Source of the DNA: Tepidicaulis sp002389665 | Lineage (GTDB): Bacteria; Pseudomonadota; Alphaproteobacteria; Parvibaculales; Parvibaculaceae | Length of the DNA: 64,000 nucleotides | Direction of reading: 5' to 3' | Assembly: GCF_965222285.1 (NCBI RefSeq) | Contig: NZ_OZ244942.1 | Location: 3,162,001-3,226,000, forward strand | Shown here: one piece after another, positions 7,201-15,634 of the stretch | Numbering within the stretch: position 1 is the stretch's first letter | Layout: each line of letters starts with the position of its first letter | The notes under the pieces: model-generated | The model's input: only the letters and a program-made list of their open reading frames with translations | The model's database searches: none | Told to the model about the DNA's origin: nothing | Made by a program: the position numbers and the translations under genes

Positions 7201-9759
7201 TCAGGCGCTGAGTGCCTGTTTCTGCTGCTCGGCCTCATAAGTGCGGAAGCCCGCATAGCCCGTTGCTGCAACCTGGTCGCAGATCGCGCGGTACGTGTCG
7301 ACGCCGCCGACATAGGCCATGAAGGTGCGCGGCTTGCCGGGCACATTGGCGCCGATATACCAGCTATTGGCCTGCGGGAAGAGCGTTAGCTCGGCGGTTG
7401 CCTCGTTATGCTCGGCCCATTCGTCTTCCGCCTCCTCTGTCGGCTCGATGGCGGCAAGCTCGCGCTCGCGCATCCATTTGATGCAATCGCTCACCCAGTC
7501 CACATGCTGCTCGATGGAGACGAGCATGTTGGACAGCACCGAAGGGCTCGAGGGTCCGGTGATCGTGAAGAGATTGGGGAAACCGGCAATGCCGATCCCC
7601 AAATAGGTATGCGGCCCGTCCGCCCATTTGTCGCGCAGCGCCTGGCCGCCAATGCCGCGGATATCGACGTTCAAGATCGCGCCCGTCATGGCATCGAAGC
7701 CGGTGGCGAAAACGATGGAATCCACCTGACGCTCGCCGTCCTTCGTCTTCACGCCATTCGCCGTGATCCGCTCGATCGGCGTCTCGCGCACATCGACCAG
7801 CGAAACATTGTCCCGGTTGAAGGTCTCGAAATAATCCGTATCGAGGCAAGGACGCTTGGTGCCGAAGGGGAAAGAGCGCGGGGTCAGCGCCTCGGCCACT
7901 TTCGGGTCCTTCACCCGCTCGTGGATTTTCTCGCGGATAAAATCCGACACCCAGTCATTGGCCTGCTGGTCGGTCATCGTGTCGCGATAGGCGCTGGACA
8001 GCGCGGTCAGGATGCCCGTCTCCCAGGCCTCTTCATATTTCGCCCGGCGCTCCGCCTCGCTCACGTCATGTGCCGAAAGGAGCGCGCGCGGCGGATTGGG
8101 AATGCCCGCCGGATGGTGCTTTTGCGCTTCCCGGTACTCGCGGTAATGCTTCTTCATCTCGGAAATTTCCGAGTTGGTAAGCGGGCGGTTGCCGGCGGGC
8201 AGCGAATAGGCGGGCGTGCGCTGATAGACGGTGAGCTCTTCGGCCTGCTCCGCGATAAGCGGGATCGACTGAATGGCAGAAGAGCCCGTGCCGATCACCG
8301 CAACACGCTGGCCGGTGAAATCGACGCCCTCATGGGGCCAGCGGCCCGTGACATAGGTCGGGCCCTTGAAATCGTCCGCTCCCGGAATATCCGGCTGTTT
8401 CGGCACGGAAAGGCAGCCCGTCGCCATGATCACATATTGCGCGGAAATCGCCTCGCCCTTGTCCGTGTAAACGGTCCAGCGCTTTTCTTCCTCGTCATAG
8501 ATCGCGCGGGTGACGCGCGTCTCGAAGGTGATGTCGCGGCGCAGATCGAACCGGTCGGCCACATGCTCGGCATAGCGCAGGATTTCCGGCTGGGTGGCGT
8601 ATTTTTCAGACCAGACCCAATCCTGCTCCAGCTCCGGCGAAAAGCCGAAAGAATAGGCCATGCTTTCAATGTCGCAGCGCGCGCCGGGATAGCGGTTCCA
8701 GTACCAGGTACCGCCCACGCCGTCGCCCGCCTCGATGACGCGCGTTTTGAGCCCCATCTGCCGCAGCCGGTGAAGCTGATACATGCCGGCAAAGCCCGCG
8801 CCGACGACAACGGCATCGGCCTCGGAGAATTTCGCCAGATGGCGGTCCACCTGCTCGCCGACATATTCCACCGCCTTGGCCTGCGCGGGCAGAAGGCCCG
8901 GCATCGCAAAGAAATTATGCATCTGCCGGTCGAACTGTTTTTGCGTGACGGGCACGCCCGCTTCTTGCAGCCGGGCGGCATAGGCCTCGCTTTCCTCGCG
9001 CAGAATGTCGAACTCGGCGGTCACGACAACGGCGGGCGGCAGGCCGGAAAGATCCTTGGCGCGCAAGGGCGAGGCTTCGGGCGACAGCCGCACTTCTTTA
9101 TCGGGCGCATAATGATCCCAGAACCAGGCCATGAGCGGCGTGTTGAGCAGAAGCTGATTGTCGGGGTTTGCATAGCCCGGCGTTTCCATCGCCCCGTCCG
9201 TCACAGGATAGACGAGAATCTGCAGCGCAATGGCGGGCCCGCCTTCGGTTTTCGCCTTCTGGCAGACGTGAGCGGCAAGCGTGCCGCCCGCGCTGTCACC
9301 GGCGACGATGAGCGGCACCTTGCGACCCGCCAGCGCGCTCATGTTTTTCTCCGCCCAGAGAAGCGCGTCCCAGGCATCGTGATGGGCCGTGGGGAAACGG
9401 TGTTCAGGGGCTTTGCGGTAATCGACGAGCAGTACGGTGCAGCCGGTACGCTCGGCAAGCTGGCGGCCCAGCGTGTCATATTGATCGATGTCGCCGAGCA
9501 CCCAGCCGCCGCCATGATAATAGACGAGAACGCCGCGCGGGTTTTCGGAAGGCTTCAAGGCGCGGGCGCGAACCTTTGCACCGTCTTGCGCGGGAATTTC
9601 GATTTCCTCGGCGCTGAACATGTCCGGGCCCACGGGATAGGCGCTGGCCATCTGGCCGCCGACGAAGCGCGCTTCCTCCGGGCTCAGCTCATGCATGGGC
9701 GGCGCGCCTGCCGCCGCCATTTGCGAGAGCAATGCCGTTGTCGCAATGTCCAGTTTCAT
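7201..9759 (-). CDS. Fusion of an HSL-type esterase and a Baeyer-Villiger-type flavin monooxygenase
   Basis: 852 residues in two complete enzyme domains. Residues about 1-310 are an alpha/beta hydrolase of the hormone-sensitive-lipase class: HGGGW (82-86), nucleophile S156 in GDSAGG, D251 in AEFDIL and H281 in RQMHNFF. Residues about 315-852 are a class B flavoprotein monooxygenase: FAD motif GAGFAG (320-325), the GGTWYWNRYPGARCD motif (349-363) and NADPH motif GTGSSA (490-495). The fingerprint normally FxGxxxHxxxWP reads FKGPTYVTGRWP (464-475), with Val470 where His is expected. A monooxygenase would turn a ketone into an ester and the hydrolase would cleave it. The start at 9759 has GGAGGA about 8 bases upstream; upstream in-frame starts do not. 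Confidence 0.9.
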   Translation of the reverse strand: MKLDIATTALLSQMAAAGAPPMHELSPEEARFVGGQMASAYPVGPDMFSAEEIEIPAQDGAKVRARALKPSENPRGVLVYYHGGGWVLGDIDQYDTLGRQLAERTGCTVLLVDYRKAPEHRFPTAHHDAWDALLWAEKNMSALAGRKVPLIVAGDSAGGTLAAHVCQKAKTEGGPAIALQILVYPVTDGAMETPGYANPDNQLLLNTPLMAWFWDHYAPDKEVRLSPEASPLRAKDLSGLPPAVVVTAEFDILREESEAYAARLQEAGVPVTQKQFDRQMHNFFAMPGLLPAQAKAVEYVGEQVDRHLAKFSEADAVVVGAGFAGMYQLHRLRQMGLKTRVIEAGDGVGGTWYWNRYPGARCDIESMAYSFGFSPELEQDWVWSEKYATQPEILRYAEHVADRFDLRRDITFETRVTRAIYDEEEKRWTVYTDKGEAISAQYVIMATGCLSVPKQPDIPGADDFKGPTYVTGRWPHEGVDFTGQRVAVIGTGSSAIQSIPLIAEQAEELTVYQRTPAYSLPAGNRPLTNSEISEMKKHYREYREAQKHHPAGIPNPPRALLSAHDVSEAERRAKYEEAWETGILTALSSAYRDTMTDQQANDWVSDFIREKIHERVKDPKVAEALTPRSFPFGTKRPCLDTDYFETFNRDNVSLVDVRETPIERITANGVKTKDGERQVDSIVFATGFDAMTGAILNVDIRGIGGQALRDKWADGPHTYLGIGIAGFPNLFTITGPSSPSVLSNMLVSIEQHVDWVSDCIKWMRERELAAIEPTEEAEDEWAEHNEATAELTLFPQANSWYIGANVPGKPRTFMAYVGGVDTYRAICDQVAATGYAGFRTYEAEQQKQALSA

Positions 9760-10195
<436 letters not shown>

Positions 10196-10289
10196 GGAGC
10201 GTTTCGAGCCCGCTTTGGCGCGGGCCGCGCTGGTCAGGCGCTGGAAACGGCGCGGAATGTAACGTGGCGCGCACCCGCACACAAGCCCG

Positions 10290-10919
10290 CTATGCCGCCT
10301 CTTCCAGAAGAAGTTTGCGCACCGCCGCATCAAGCAGCGCAGGCACGCCGGCGGCCCGGTCGATCTGCTCGGCGACAAGCTCGGCCTGCATGTGCAGCCC
10401 GTCGAAAACCGCAAGAAGAAGACGGGCAAGCGTTGCGGGCGGCAGGCGGCGTGTGGCTTTGCCTGCCGCCTGCGCCTCGCCGATGAGATCCGCCAGGGCG
10501 CCGTGAAAGGCGACATAAAGCGCCATCAGCGCGGCGCGGCCCTCGCCCCCTTCCCCGCTTGCAAGCTCCATCAGCTTGACCGCGCTCATGCCCGCCCCGC
10601 CAAGGGCGCGCGCCATCTCCTCCATAAGACAGAGAAGCGCCGCCGCCGGATCGCGCCCGCCCGCGCCAGGCTCAACACGGGCAAGCACGGCGCCCGCCTC
10701 TGCCGCCACGCCTGTAAGAAGCGCGGTGCGCAGCGCTTCTTTACTCTCGAAATGAAAATAGACCCCGCCTTTGGTCAGCCCCGCCCGTTCGGCAATGTCC
10801 TGCACGGAGGCTTTTTCAAAGCCGAGCTCGCCGAAAGCCGCGCCTGCCGCCGCCAGGATCGCGGCGCGGCGCACCTCTTCAGGCATCTTCTTCCAGCCGG
10901 AGCGCTGCGCGCGGGCCAT
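10290..10919 (-). CDS. TetR-family regulator divergent from a quinone oxidoreductase-like gene
   Basis: 209 residues. The helix-turn-helix lies at about 15-65 (AAFGELGFEKASVQDIAERA then GLTKGGVYFHFESK). The alanine-rich C-terminal domain includes residues ALLLAVFDGLHMQAELV near 170. The start at 10919 has GGAAGGA upstream; an upstream extension to 11027 would cross the operator. A 32-base near-perfect palindrome in the divergent region is its likely binding site, so it probably represses itself and the dehydrogenase gene in response to an electrophile or quinone-like compound. Confidence 0.88.
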   Translation of the reverse strand: MARAQRSGWKKMPEEVRRAAILAAAGAAFGELGFEKASVQDIAERAGLTKGGVYFHFESKEALRTALLTGVAAEAGAVLARVEPGAGGRDPAAALLCLMEEMARALGGAGMSAVKLMELASGEGGEGRAALMALYVAFHGALADLIGEAQAAGKATRRLPPATLARLLLAVFDGLHMQAELVAEQIDRAAGVPALLDAAVRKLLLEEAA

Positions 10920-11030
10920 GATGTCTTCCTTCCAGGATCGAGTCTTAAGGCAGGAACCATAACAGGCTGATTTGGCGGGAAAAGTTTTTCCGACCGGAGA
11001 GTCTTTTTCCTCTTTAAAGATCGTCAAAGT

Positions 11031-11062
11031 CCATTAAATACCGACTGGTCGGAATTTAATGG
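11031..11062. promoter_or_regulatory. 32-base near-perfect palindrome, TetR operator
   Basis: Arms CCATTAAATACCGAC and GTCGGAATTTAATGG flank a central TG; only one base pair of 15 does not match. The core ACCGAC-TG-GTCGG is a common TetR operator shape. It ends 8 bases before the dehydrogenase start and overlaps its ribosome binding site, so binding would block translation initiation and transcription. Confidence 0.75.
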
Positions 11063-11070
11063 AGAAAGAC

Positions 11071-12096
11071 ATGAAAGCCCTGGAACTTCACACCAGCCAG
11101 TCCCTGGAAAATCTGCGCCTGAGCGAGCGCCCCCGCCCCAAGCCCGGCCCGAACGACGTGATCGTGGAAATGAAAGCGGCGACGCTGAATTACCGCGACC
11201 TCATCTACCTGACGGGCATGATGGGCTACGGCGCAGATTTCCCGCTGCCTTTGACCCCGCTTTCGGACGGGGCGGGCATCGTGGTGGAAACGGGCGCGGC
11301 GGTTACCCGCGTCAAAAAAGGCGACCGCGTCGCGCCGCTCTTTTATCAGGACTGGCACTCGGGCCCGATCACCCGCGAGGCTTCGGCGAGCACCCTTGTC
11401 GGCCCGCACTATCAAGGCATCGCCCAGGAATATGTGAAGCTCAGCGAAGAAGGCGTCGCGCTGATCCCGCCGCATCTCAGCTATATGGAAGCCGCCGCTC
11501 TTCCCTGCGCGGGGCTCACCGCCTGGAACGCCGTCGTCACGCGCGGCAAGGTAAAGCCCGGCGACTGGGTGCTCGTGCAAGGCACGGGCGGCGTCTCTCT
11601 TTTTGCCCTGCAATTTGCCAAGGCCGCCGGCGCCCGCGTGATCCTGACCTCATCTTCGGACGAAAAACTGGAAAAGGGCCGCGCGCTCGGCGCCGATCAC
11701 ACCATCAATTATAAAGCCGAGCCCAATTGGGCAGGCGCCGTGCTCGAGGCGACGGAGGGACGCGGCGCCGACATCGTGGTGGAGATCGGCGGCGGCGAGA
11801 CCTTTCAGCAGTCTCTCTTTGCCATCCGCCCCGGCGGCTTTATCGGCTTTGTCGGCTTCGTCTCCGGCGCCTCGGCGGAAGTCCTGCTCGCCCTCATCAA
11901 TGCCCAAAGCGCGCGTATCGAAGGCATCAGCATCGGCAACCGCGAGGAATTCGAAGCCATGGCGCGGGCCATCGCGGCCACGGGCCTGCGCCCCGTCATC
12001 GACAGCACCTATGCGTTTGAAGACTACCGCGCCGCCTTTGGCGCGCTTCAGGCCCAGAACCATATGGGCAAGATCGGCATCGAAATCGCCGCCTGA
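11071..12096 (+). CDS. Zinc-type alcohol dehydrogenase/quinone oxidoreductase (MDR family)
   Basis: 341 residues of the medium-chain dehydrogenase/reductase family. The GroES-like N-terminal half (about 1-150) carries ATLNYRDL. The Rossmann half (about 155-290) has the nucleotide-binding motif VLVQGTGGVSLFALQFA. The structural-zinc cysteine cluster of alcohol dehydrogenases is absent, which favours an NAD(P)H-dependent quinone or enone reductase. The start at 11071 has GGAGA 5 bases upstream; an ATG at 11059 lies inside the operator. Control by the divergent TetR is likely. Confidence 0.85.
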   Translation: MKALELHTSQSLENLRLSERPRPKPGPNDVIVEMKAATLNYRDLIYLTGMMGYGADFPLPLTPLSDGAGIVVETGAAVTRVKKGDRVAPLFYQDWHSGPITREASASTLVGPHYQGIAQEYVKLSEEGVALIPPHLSYMEAAALPCAGLTAWNAVVTRGKVKPGDWVLVQGTGGVSLFALQFAKAAGARVILTSSSDEKLEKGRALGADHTINYKAEPNWAGAVLEATEGRGADIVVEIGGGETFQQSLFAIRPGGFIGFVGFVSGASAEVLLALINAQSARIEGISIGNREEFEAMARAIAATGLRPVIDSTYAFEDYRAAFGALQAQNHMGKIGIEIAA

Positions 12097-12174
12097 GGCG
12101 CACGCGCCCCTTTCCGTTTCCCATAAGCCTGTGATCTATTCACGGGCACTTGGGAGCGGAGAGGGGCAAGCGCC

Positions 12175-12918
12175 GTGCAGGACCGGAAAATTCAGGAAAC
12201 CACAAAACAAAACCGCTTCGCCGCGCGCTTTGCCCATTGGTTCACCGCCTCGGGCGTCATCCCCGCGCTTTTATCCATCGATGCGGTGATGCGGGATGAT
12301 TTCCGCATGGGGCTGATCTGGCTCGGTGTGGCCATGATCATCGACGGACTGGACGGCCCGCTTGCCCGCAAGGTCGATGTCTTCACCCATACCCCGCGTT
12401 TCGACGGCGCGGTGCTGGATTTCGTCATCGACTATCTGACCTACACGGTTATTCCGGCGCTGATGGTGGCGCGCTTCGCGCTCGTGCCCGAGCCTTTCGA
12501 GCTGCCCGCCGCCGCCTTCATCATGGCGACTTCGCTTTACTGCTTCGGCAATAAGGACATGAAGACGGCGGATAATTACTTTCAGGGCTTTCCCGCCCTC
12601 TGGAACCTCGTCGTTCTTTATATTTATGTGCTGGGCACCGGCGCGCTCTTCAATCTGGCGCTCATTCTCGCCCTCGGGGCGCTCACCTTCGTGCCGCTGA
12701 AATTCATCCATCCTTTCCGGGTGCGCGAATGGCGCGCGCTCACCCTGCCGCTCACCGCCCTTTGGGCGGCAGGCGCGGTTTTCCTCGTCTGGTTCGGCAA
12801 CGGGCCCGCCCCCACCCCGCTTCTGCCCGAATCGGCGGTTTTAGGGCTCTGGCTTCTCGTCAGCCTCTATTTTGCCGGGCTCAGCCTCTGGCGCTCCGCC
12901 CTCGATTGGCGCCGCTAA
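12175..12918 (+). CDS. pcs: Phosphatidylcholine synthase
   Basis: 247 residues with about eight membrane helices. The CDP-alcohol phosphatidyltransferase motif is at about 58-88: DGLDGPLARKVD, then FDGAVLDFVIDY, with the conserved Asp set. The motif and length match Pcs, which condenses CDP-diacylglycerol with choline to phosphatidylcholine in the inner membrane of many alphaproteobacteria. The start is GTG at 12175 with GAGAGG upstream. It follows the dehydrogenase gene by 78 bases and could be separately transcribed. Confidence 0.9.
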   Translation: MQDRKIQETTKQNRFAARFAHWFTASGVIPALLSIDAVMRDDFRMGLIWLGVAMIIDGLDGPLARKVDVFTHTPRFDGAVLDFVIDYLTYTVIPALMVARFALVPEPFELPAAAFIMATSLYCFGNKDMKTADNYFQGFPALWNLVVLYIYVLGTGALFNLALILALGALTFVPLKFIHPFRVREWRALTLPLTALWAAGAVFLVWFGNGPAPTPLLPESAVLGLWLLVSLYFAGLSLWRSALDWRR

Positions 12919-12992
12919 GGGCCGCGTCAGCACGCCGTCCCGGTTAAAGCCGGAAATCTGCGCCATAGAGGCAGATTCTCCCCTGCCCCTGC

Positions 12993-13020
12993 TTGACACA
13001 TAGAAGCGGGCGGCTATAGT
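12993..13020 (+). promoter_or_regulatory. Promoter of rplU-rpmA
   Basis: TTGACA (12993-12998) and TATAGT (13015-13020) separated by 16 bases form a near-consensus housekeeping-sigma promoter 72 bases before rplU. It is the strongest promoter sequence seen in the window, as expected for ribosomal protein genes. Confidence 0.75.
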
Positions 13021-13039
13021 GCCCGCCAATTCACGGGCG

Positions 13040-13057
13040 GGCCAAAAGTGGCCTTTT
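13040..13057 (+). promoter_or_regulatory. Hairpin with T run in the rplU leader
   Basis: GGCCA-AAAG-TGGCC followed by TTTT, with a further GGGC/GCCC outer pairing and another T run after it, sits between promoter and start. It resembles a small attenuator. Ribosomal protein leaders often carry autoregulatory structures, but no described alphaproteobacterial L21 leader is recognised here. Confidence 0.4.
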
Positions 13058-13091
13058 GCCCGCTTTTTCTCTTTGGAATGGATGACATCCC

Positions 13092-13406
13092 ATGTTCGCA
13101 GTCATCAAGACCGGCGGCAAGCAGTACAAAGTCGCGAAAGACGACGTGATCACGGTGGAAAAACTGGCCGCTGAAGCCGGTTCGACCGTTGAACTCGATG
13201 AGGTACTGATGCTCGGCGGCGAAGGCGCCCAGACCAAGATCGGCGCGCCTCTCGTGGACGGTGCCAAGGTCACGGCGGAAGTCGTGGACCAGACCCGTGC
13301 CCGCAAAATCATCGTTTTCAAGAAGAAACGCCGTCAGAACTACCGCCGCAAGGCCGGTCATCGCCAGCACCAGACCGTGCTGAAGATCACCAACATTGCC
13401 GGTTAA
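13092..13406 (+). CDS. rplU: 50S ribosomal protein L21
   Basis: 104 residues, full length. The start MFAVIKTGGKQYKVAKDDVI and the basic RNA-binding end KKKRRQNYRRKAGHRQ are diagnostic of L21, which binds 23S rRNA in the large subunit. It is first in the rplU-rpmA pair, with a strong promoter upstream and rpmA 22 bases downstream. Confidence 0.98.
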   Translation: MFAVIKTGGKQYKVAKDDVITVEKLAAEAGSTVELDEVLMLGGEGAQTKIGAPLVDGAKVTAEVVDQTRARKIIVFKKKRRQNYRRKAGHRQHQTVLKITNIAG

Positions 13407-13428
13407 TCAGGCGTTTTAGGAGAGACCC

Positions 13429-13707
13429 ATGGCTCACAAAAAAGCAGGTGGTTCGTCCCGTAACGGGCGCGACTCGGCAGGCCGGCGCCTCGGCGTCAAG
13501 AAGTTCGGCGGCGAGCGCGTGATCCCCGGCAACATCATCGTGCGTCAGCGCGGGACCAAATGGCATCCCGGCGAAGGCGTGGGCATCGGCAAAGACCACA
13601 CGATCTTTGCAGTGACCGAAGGCACGGTGTCGTTCCGCATGCGCAAGAACGGCCGCACCTTCGTGAACGTGCTCCCGGCAGGCACGCCGGCTCAGGCCGC
13701 AGACTAA
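13429..13707 (+). CDS. rpmA: 50S ribosomal protein L27
   Basis: 92 residues. The N-terminus MAHKKAGGSSRNGRDSAGRR is the peptidyl-transferase-centre tail of L27 without the cleaved extension found in Firmicutes. The start has GGAGAG 7 bases upstream. It is cotranscribed with rplU and closed by a strong terminator. Confidence 0.98.
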   Translation: MAHKKAGGSSRNGRDSAGRRLGVKKFGGERVIPGNIIVRQRGTKWHPGEGVGIGKDHTIFAVTEGTVSFRMRKNGRTFVNVLPAGTPAQAAD

Positions 13708-13711
13708 TTTA

Positions 13712-13789
13712 GCAGATGGATGCCGCCATCTGCGGATGGCGAGAACATCGGATCAAGAGGGAGATGGGACCGCCATCTCCCTCTTTTTT
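13712..13789 (+). terminator. Tandem hairpins terminating rplU-rpmA
   Basis: First hairpin: GCAGATGG / CCATCTGC (13712-13719, 13726-13733), without T run. Second: an 11-base stem GAGGGAGATGG / CCATCTCCCTC (13757-13767, 13773-13783), loop of five, followed by TTTTTT. The second is a textbook rho-independent terminator. Both share the AGATGG/CCATCT core, suggesting duplication. Confidence 0.85.
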
Positions 13790-13910
13790 ATTCCCTCTTG
13801 CCCAAATGGCGCCCGAAAGGCGCTGAAATGAAACCCAGGTGCCCGCAAACCAAACCGCGGCGCACATGCCTTGCCAGGCCGAAGAGGAACCAGCAGGGGG
13901 AGGAGGGACC

Positions 13911-14453
13911 ATGATACCCGTTCTGAAATCGGGCGAGCTGACCATAAGACCGTTTTCCATGGCCGATGCGCCGCGCCTTGCCGGCCTCATCAATAATTGG
14001 AACATCGTCTCCATGCTCACCCGCGTGCCCTACCCTTATGAGATCGATCATGCGCGCGGCTGGATCGCCTCTCATCCTGATATCGAGCAGGAAGGGGATA
14101 TTCCCCGCGCCATCGTCTGGCGGGACGAACTTGTGGGCGCCACCGGCTACCATCACCTGAAGGAAGCGGGCTGGGAGATCGGCTACTGGATCGGCCAGCC
14201 CTATTGGGGCCGGGGCATCGCGACGAAGACGGCGCGCCTTCTCGTCAAACATGCCTTTGCCGATTGGAAGCTCGGCCGCCTCATCTCCGGCCATTTCGCC
14301 GACAACCCCGCCTCCGGCCGGGTGCTGGAAAAGGCGGGCTTCCGCTATGTGGGCGAGGAAATGCGCTACTCTTCCGCGCGTGAGGAAGAGGTGCGCTGCC
14401 TTTTGCTTGAACAGACCTTGAGCGACTACCTCTTGACCGAGGACGCCGCTTAA
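13911..14453 (+). CDS. GNAT-family N-acetyltransferase (RimJ/RimL type)
   Basis: 180 residues. The acetyl-CoA binding loop is at about 103-118 (GQPYWGRGIATKTARLL), with the RimL-like opening ELTIRPFSMADAPRLAGLIN. The start at 13911 was chosen because GGAGG lies 8 bases upstream. This position between rpmA and obgE is conserved in many alphaproteobacteria, which suggests a link to ribosome or translation proteins, but the substrate is unknown. Confidence 0.88.
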   Translation: MIPVLKSGELTIRPFSMADAPRLAGLINNWNIVSMLTRVPYPYEIDHARGWIASHPDIEQEGDIPRAIVWRDELVGATGYHHLKEAGWEIGYWIGQPYWGRGIATKTARLLVKHAFADWKLGRLISGHFADNPASGRVLEKAGFRYVGEEMRYSSAREEEVRCLLLEQTLSDYLLTEDAA

Positions 14454-14558
14454 GGCTTCTTGACACGACTTCCGGGCCTTTGCCCCGCGCAAGGGCCCGG
14501 AAGCAACGCCCGCCGCATGGCGAAAGAGCCTGCAACGGGCAGAACCGACGGAAAGAAC

Positions 14559-15611
14559 ATGAAGTTTCTCGATCAGGCCAAGGTCTATATCCGCTCCGGC
14601 GACGGCGGGGCGGGCTCCGTGTCTTTCCGGCGCGAAAAATATGTCGAATTCGGCGGCCCCGATGGCGGTGACGGCGGACGCGGCGGCGATGTCATTGTCG
14701 AATGCGTGGACGGGCTGAACACCCTCATCGATTACCGCTACCAGCAGCATTTCAAAGCCAAGACCGGCGGGCACGGTATGGGCCGTAACCGCCACGGCGC
14801 AAATGGCGCCGACATCGTTTTGAAAGTGCCCGTCGGCACGCAGGTTTTCGAGGAAGACGGCGAAACGCTTCTGTGCGACATGACGGAGGTCGGCCAGAAA
14901 CTCGTCCTTGCCAAGGGCGGCAATGGCGGCTTCGGCAATGCTTATTTCAAAAGCTCGGTCAATCAGGCCCCGCGCCGCGCCAATCCCGGCCAGGAAGGCA
15001 CGGAAAAATGGATATGGCTGCGCCTGAAACTCATCGCCGATGCAGGCCTTGTTGGCCTGCCCAATGCGGGCAAGAGTACTTTCCTTGCCGCGGTCAGCCG
15101 CGCCCGCCCGAAGATCGCCGATTATCCTTTCACCACGCTCAATCCCGGCCTCGGCGTCGTGCAGGCGGGCGGCGACAGTTTCGTGCTGGCCGATATTCCC
15201 GGCCTCATCGAAGGGGCGCATGAAGGCCACGGGCTCGGCGACCGCTTTCTCGGGCATGTGGAGCGCTGCGCCATTCTTCTGCATCTCGTCGATGGCACGA
15301 GCGAGGATGTGGCGGGCGATTACCGCACCATTCGCGGCGAGCTTGAAGCCTATGGCAACGGGCTCGATGAAAAGCCCGTCATCCTGGCGCTCAACAAATG
15401 CGATGCCTTGACCGAGGATGTGATAGAAGAGCGCGCCAAGGCGCTGGCCGGGGCAAGCGGGCAGGAGCCCGTGCGCCTTTCCGGCGTTGCAGGCCAGGGC
15501 GTCGAAGACGTGCTGTACAAGCTTCTGAGCGAAGTGCGCCGCGCGCGCGCCAAAGCGCTGAAAGAAGATACCGCCGCCAGCGAAGAACACCAGCAAGGCT
15601 GGCGCCCTTAA
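14559..15611 (+). CDS. obgE: GTPase Obg (CgtA)
   Basis: 350 residues. A glycine-rich Obg domain (about 1-157, DGGDGGRGGD) is followed by the GTP-binding domain: P-loop LPNAGKSTFLAAV, DIPGL and NKCD. The protein ends after the G domain, without the extra C-terminal OCT domain seen in some Gram-positive homologues. Obg acts in late 50S assembly and stress signalling. The start MKFLDQAK at 14559 matches the family. Confidence 0.97.
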   Translation: MKFLDQAKVYIRSGDGGAGSVSFRREKYVEFGGPDGGDGGRGGDVIVECVDGLNTLIDYRYQQHFKAKTGGHGMGRNRHGANGADIVLKVPVGTQVFEEDGETLLCDMTEVGQKLVLAKGGNGGFGNAYFKSSVNQAPRRANPGQEGTEKWIWLRLKLIADAGLVGLPNAGKSTFLAAVSRARPKIADYPFTTLNPGLGVVQAGGDSFVLADIPGLIEGAHEGHGLGDRFLGHVERCAILLHLVDGTSEDVAGDYRTIRGELEAYGNGLDEKPVILALNKCDALTEDVIEERAKALAGASGQEPVRLSGVAGQGVEDVLYKLLSEVRRARAKALKEDTAASEEHQQGWRP

Positions 15612-15634
15612 GCGCAAAGGCCAGAGCAGAAGCC

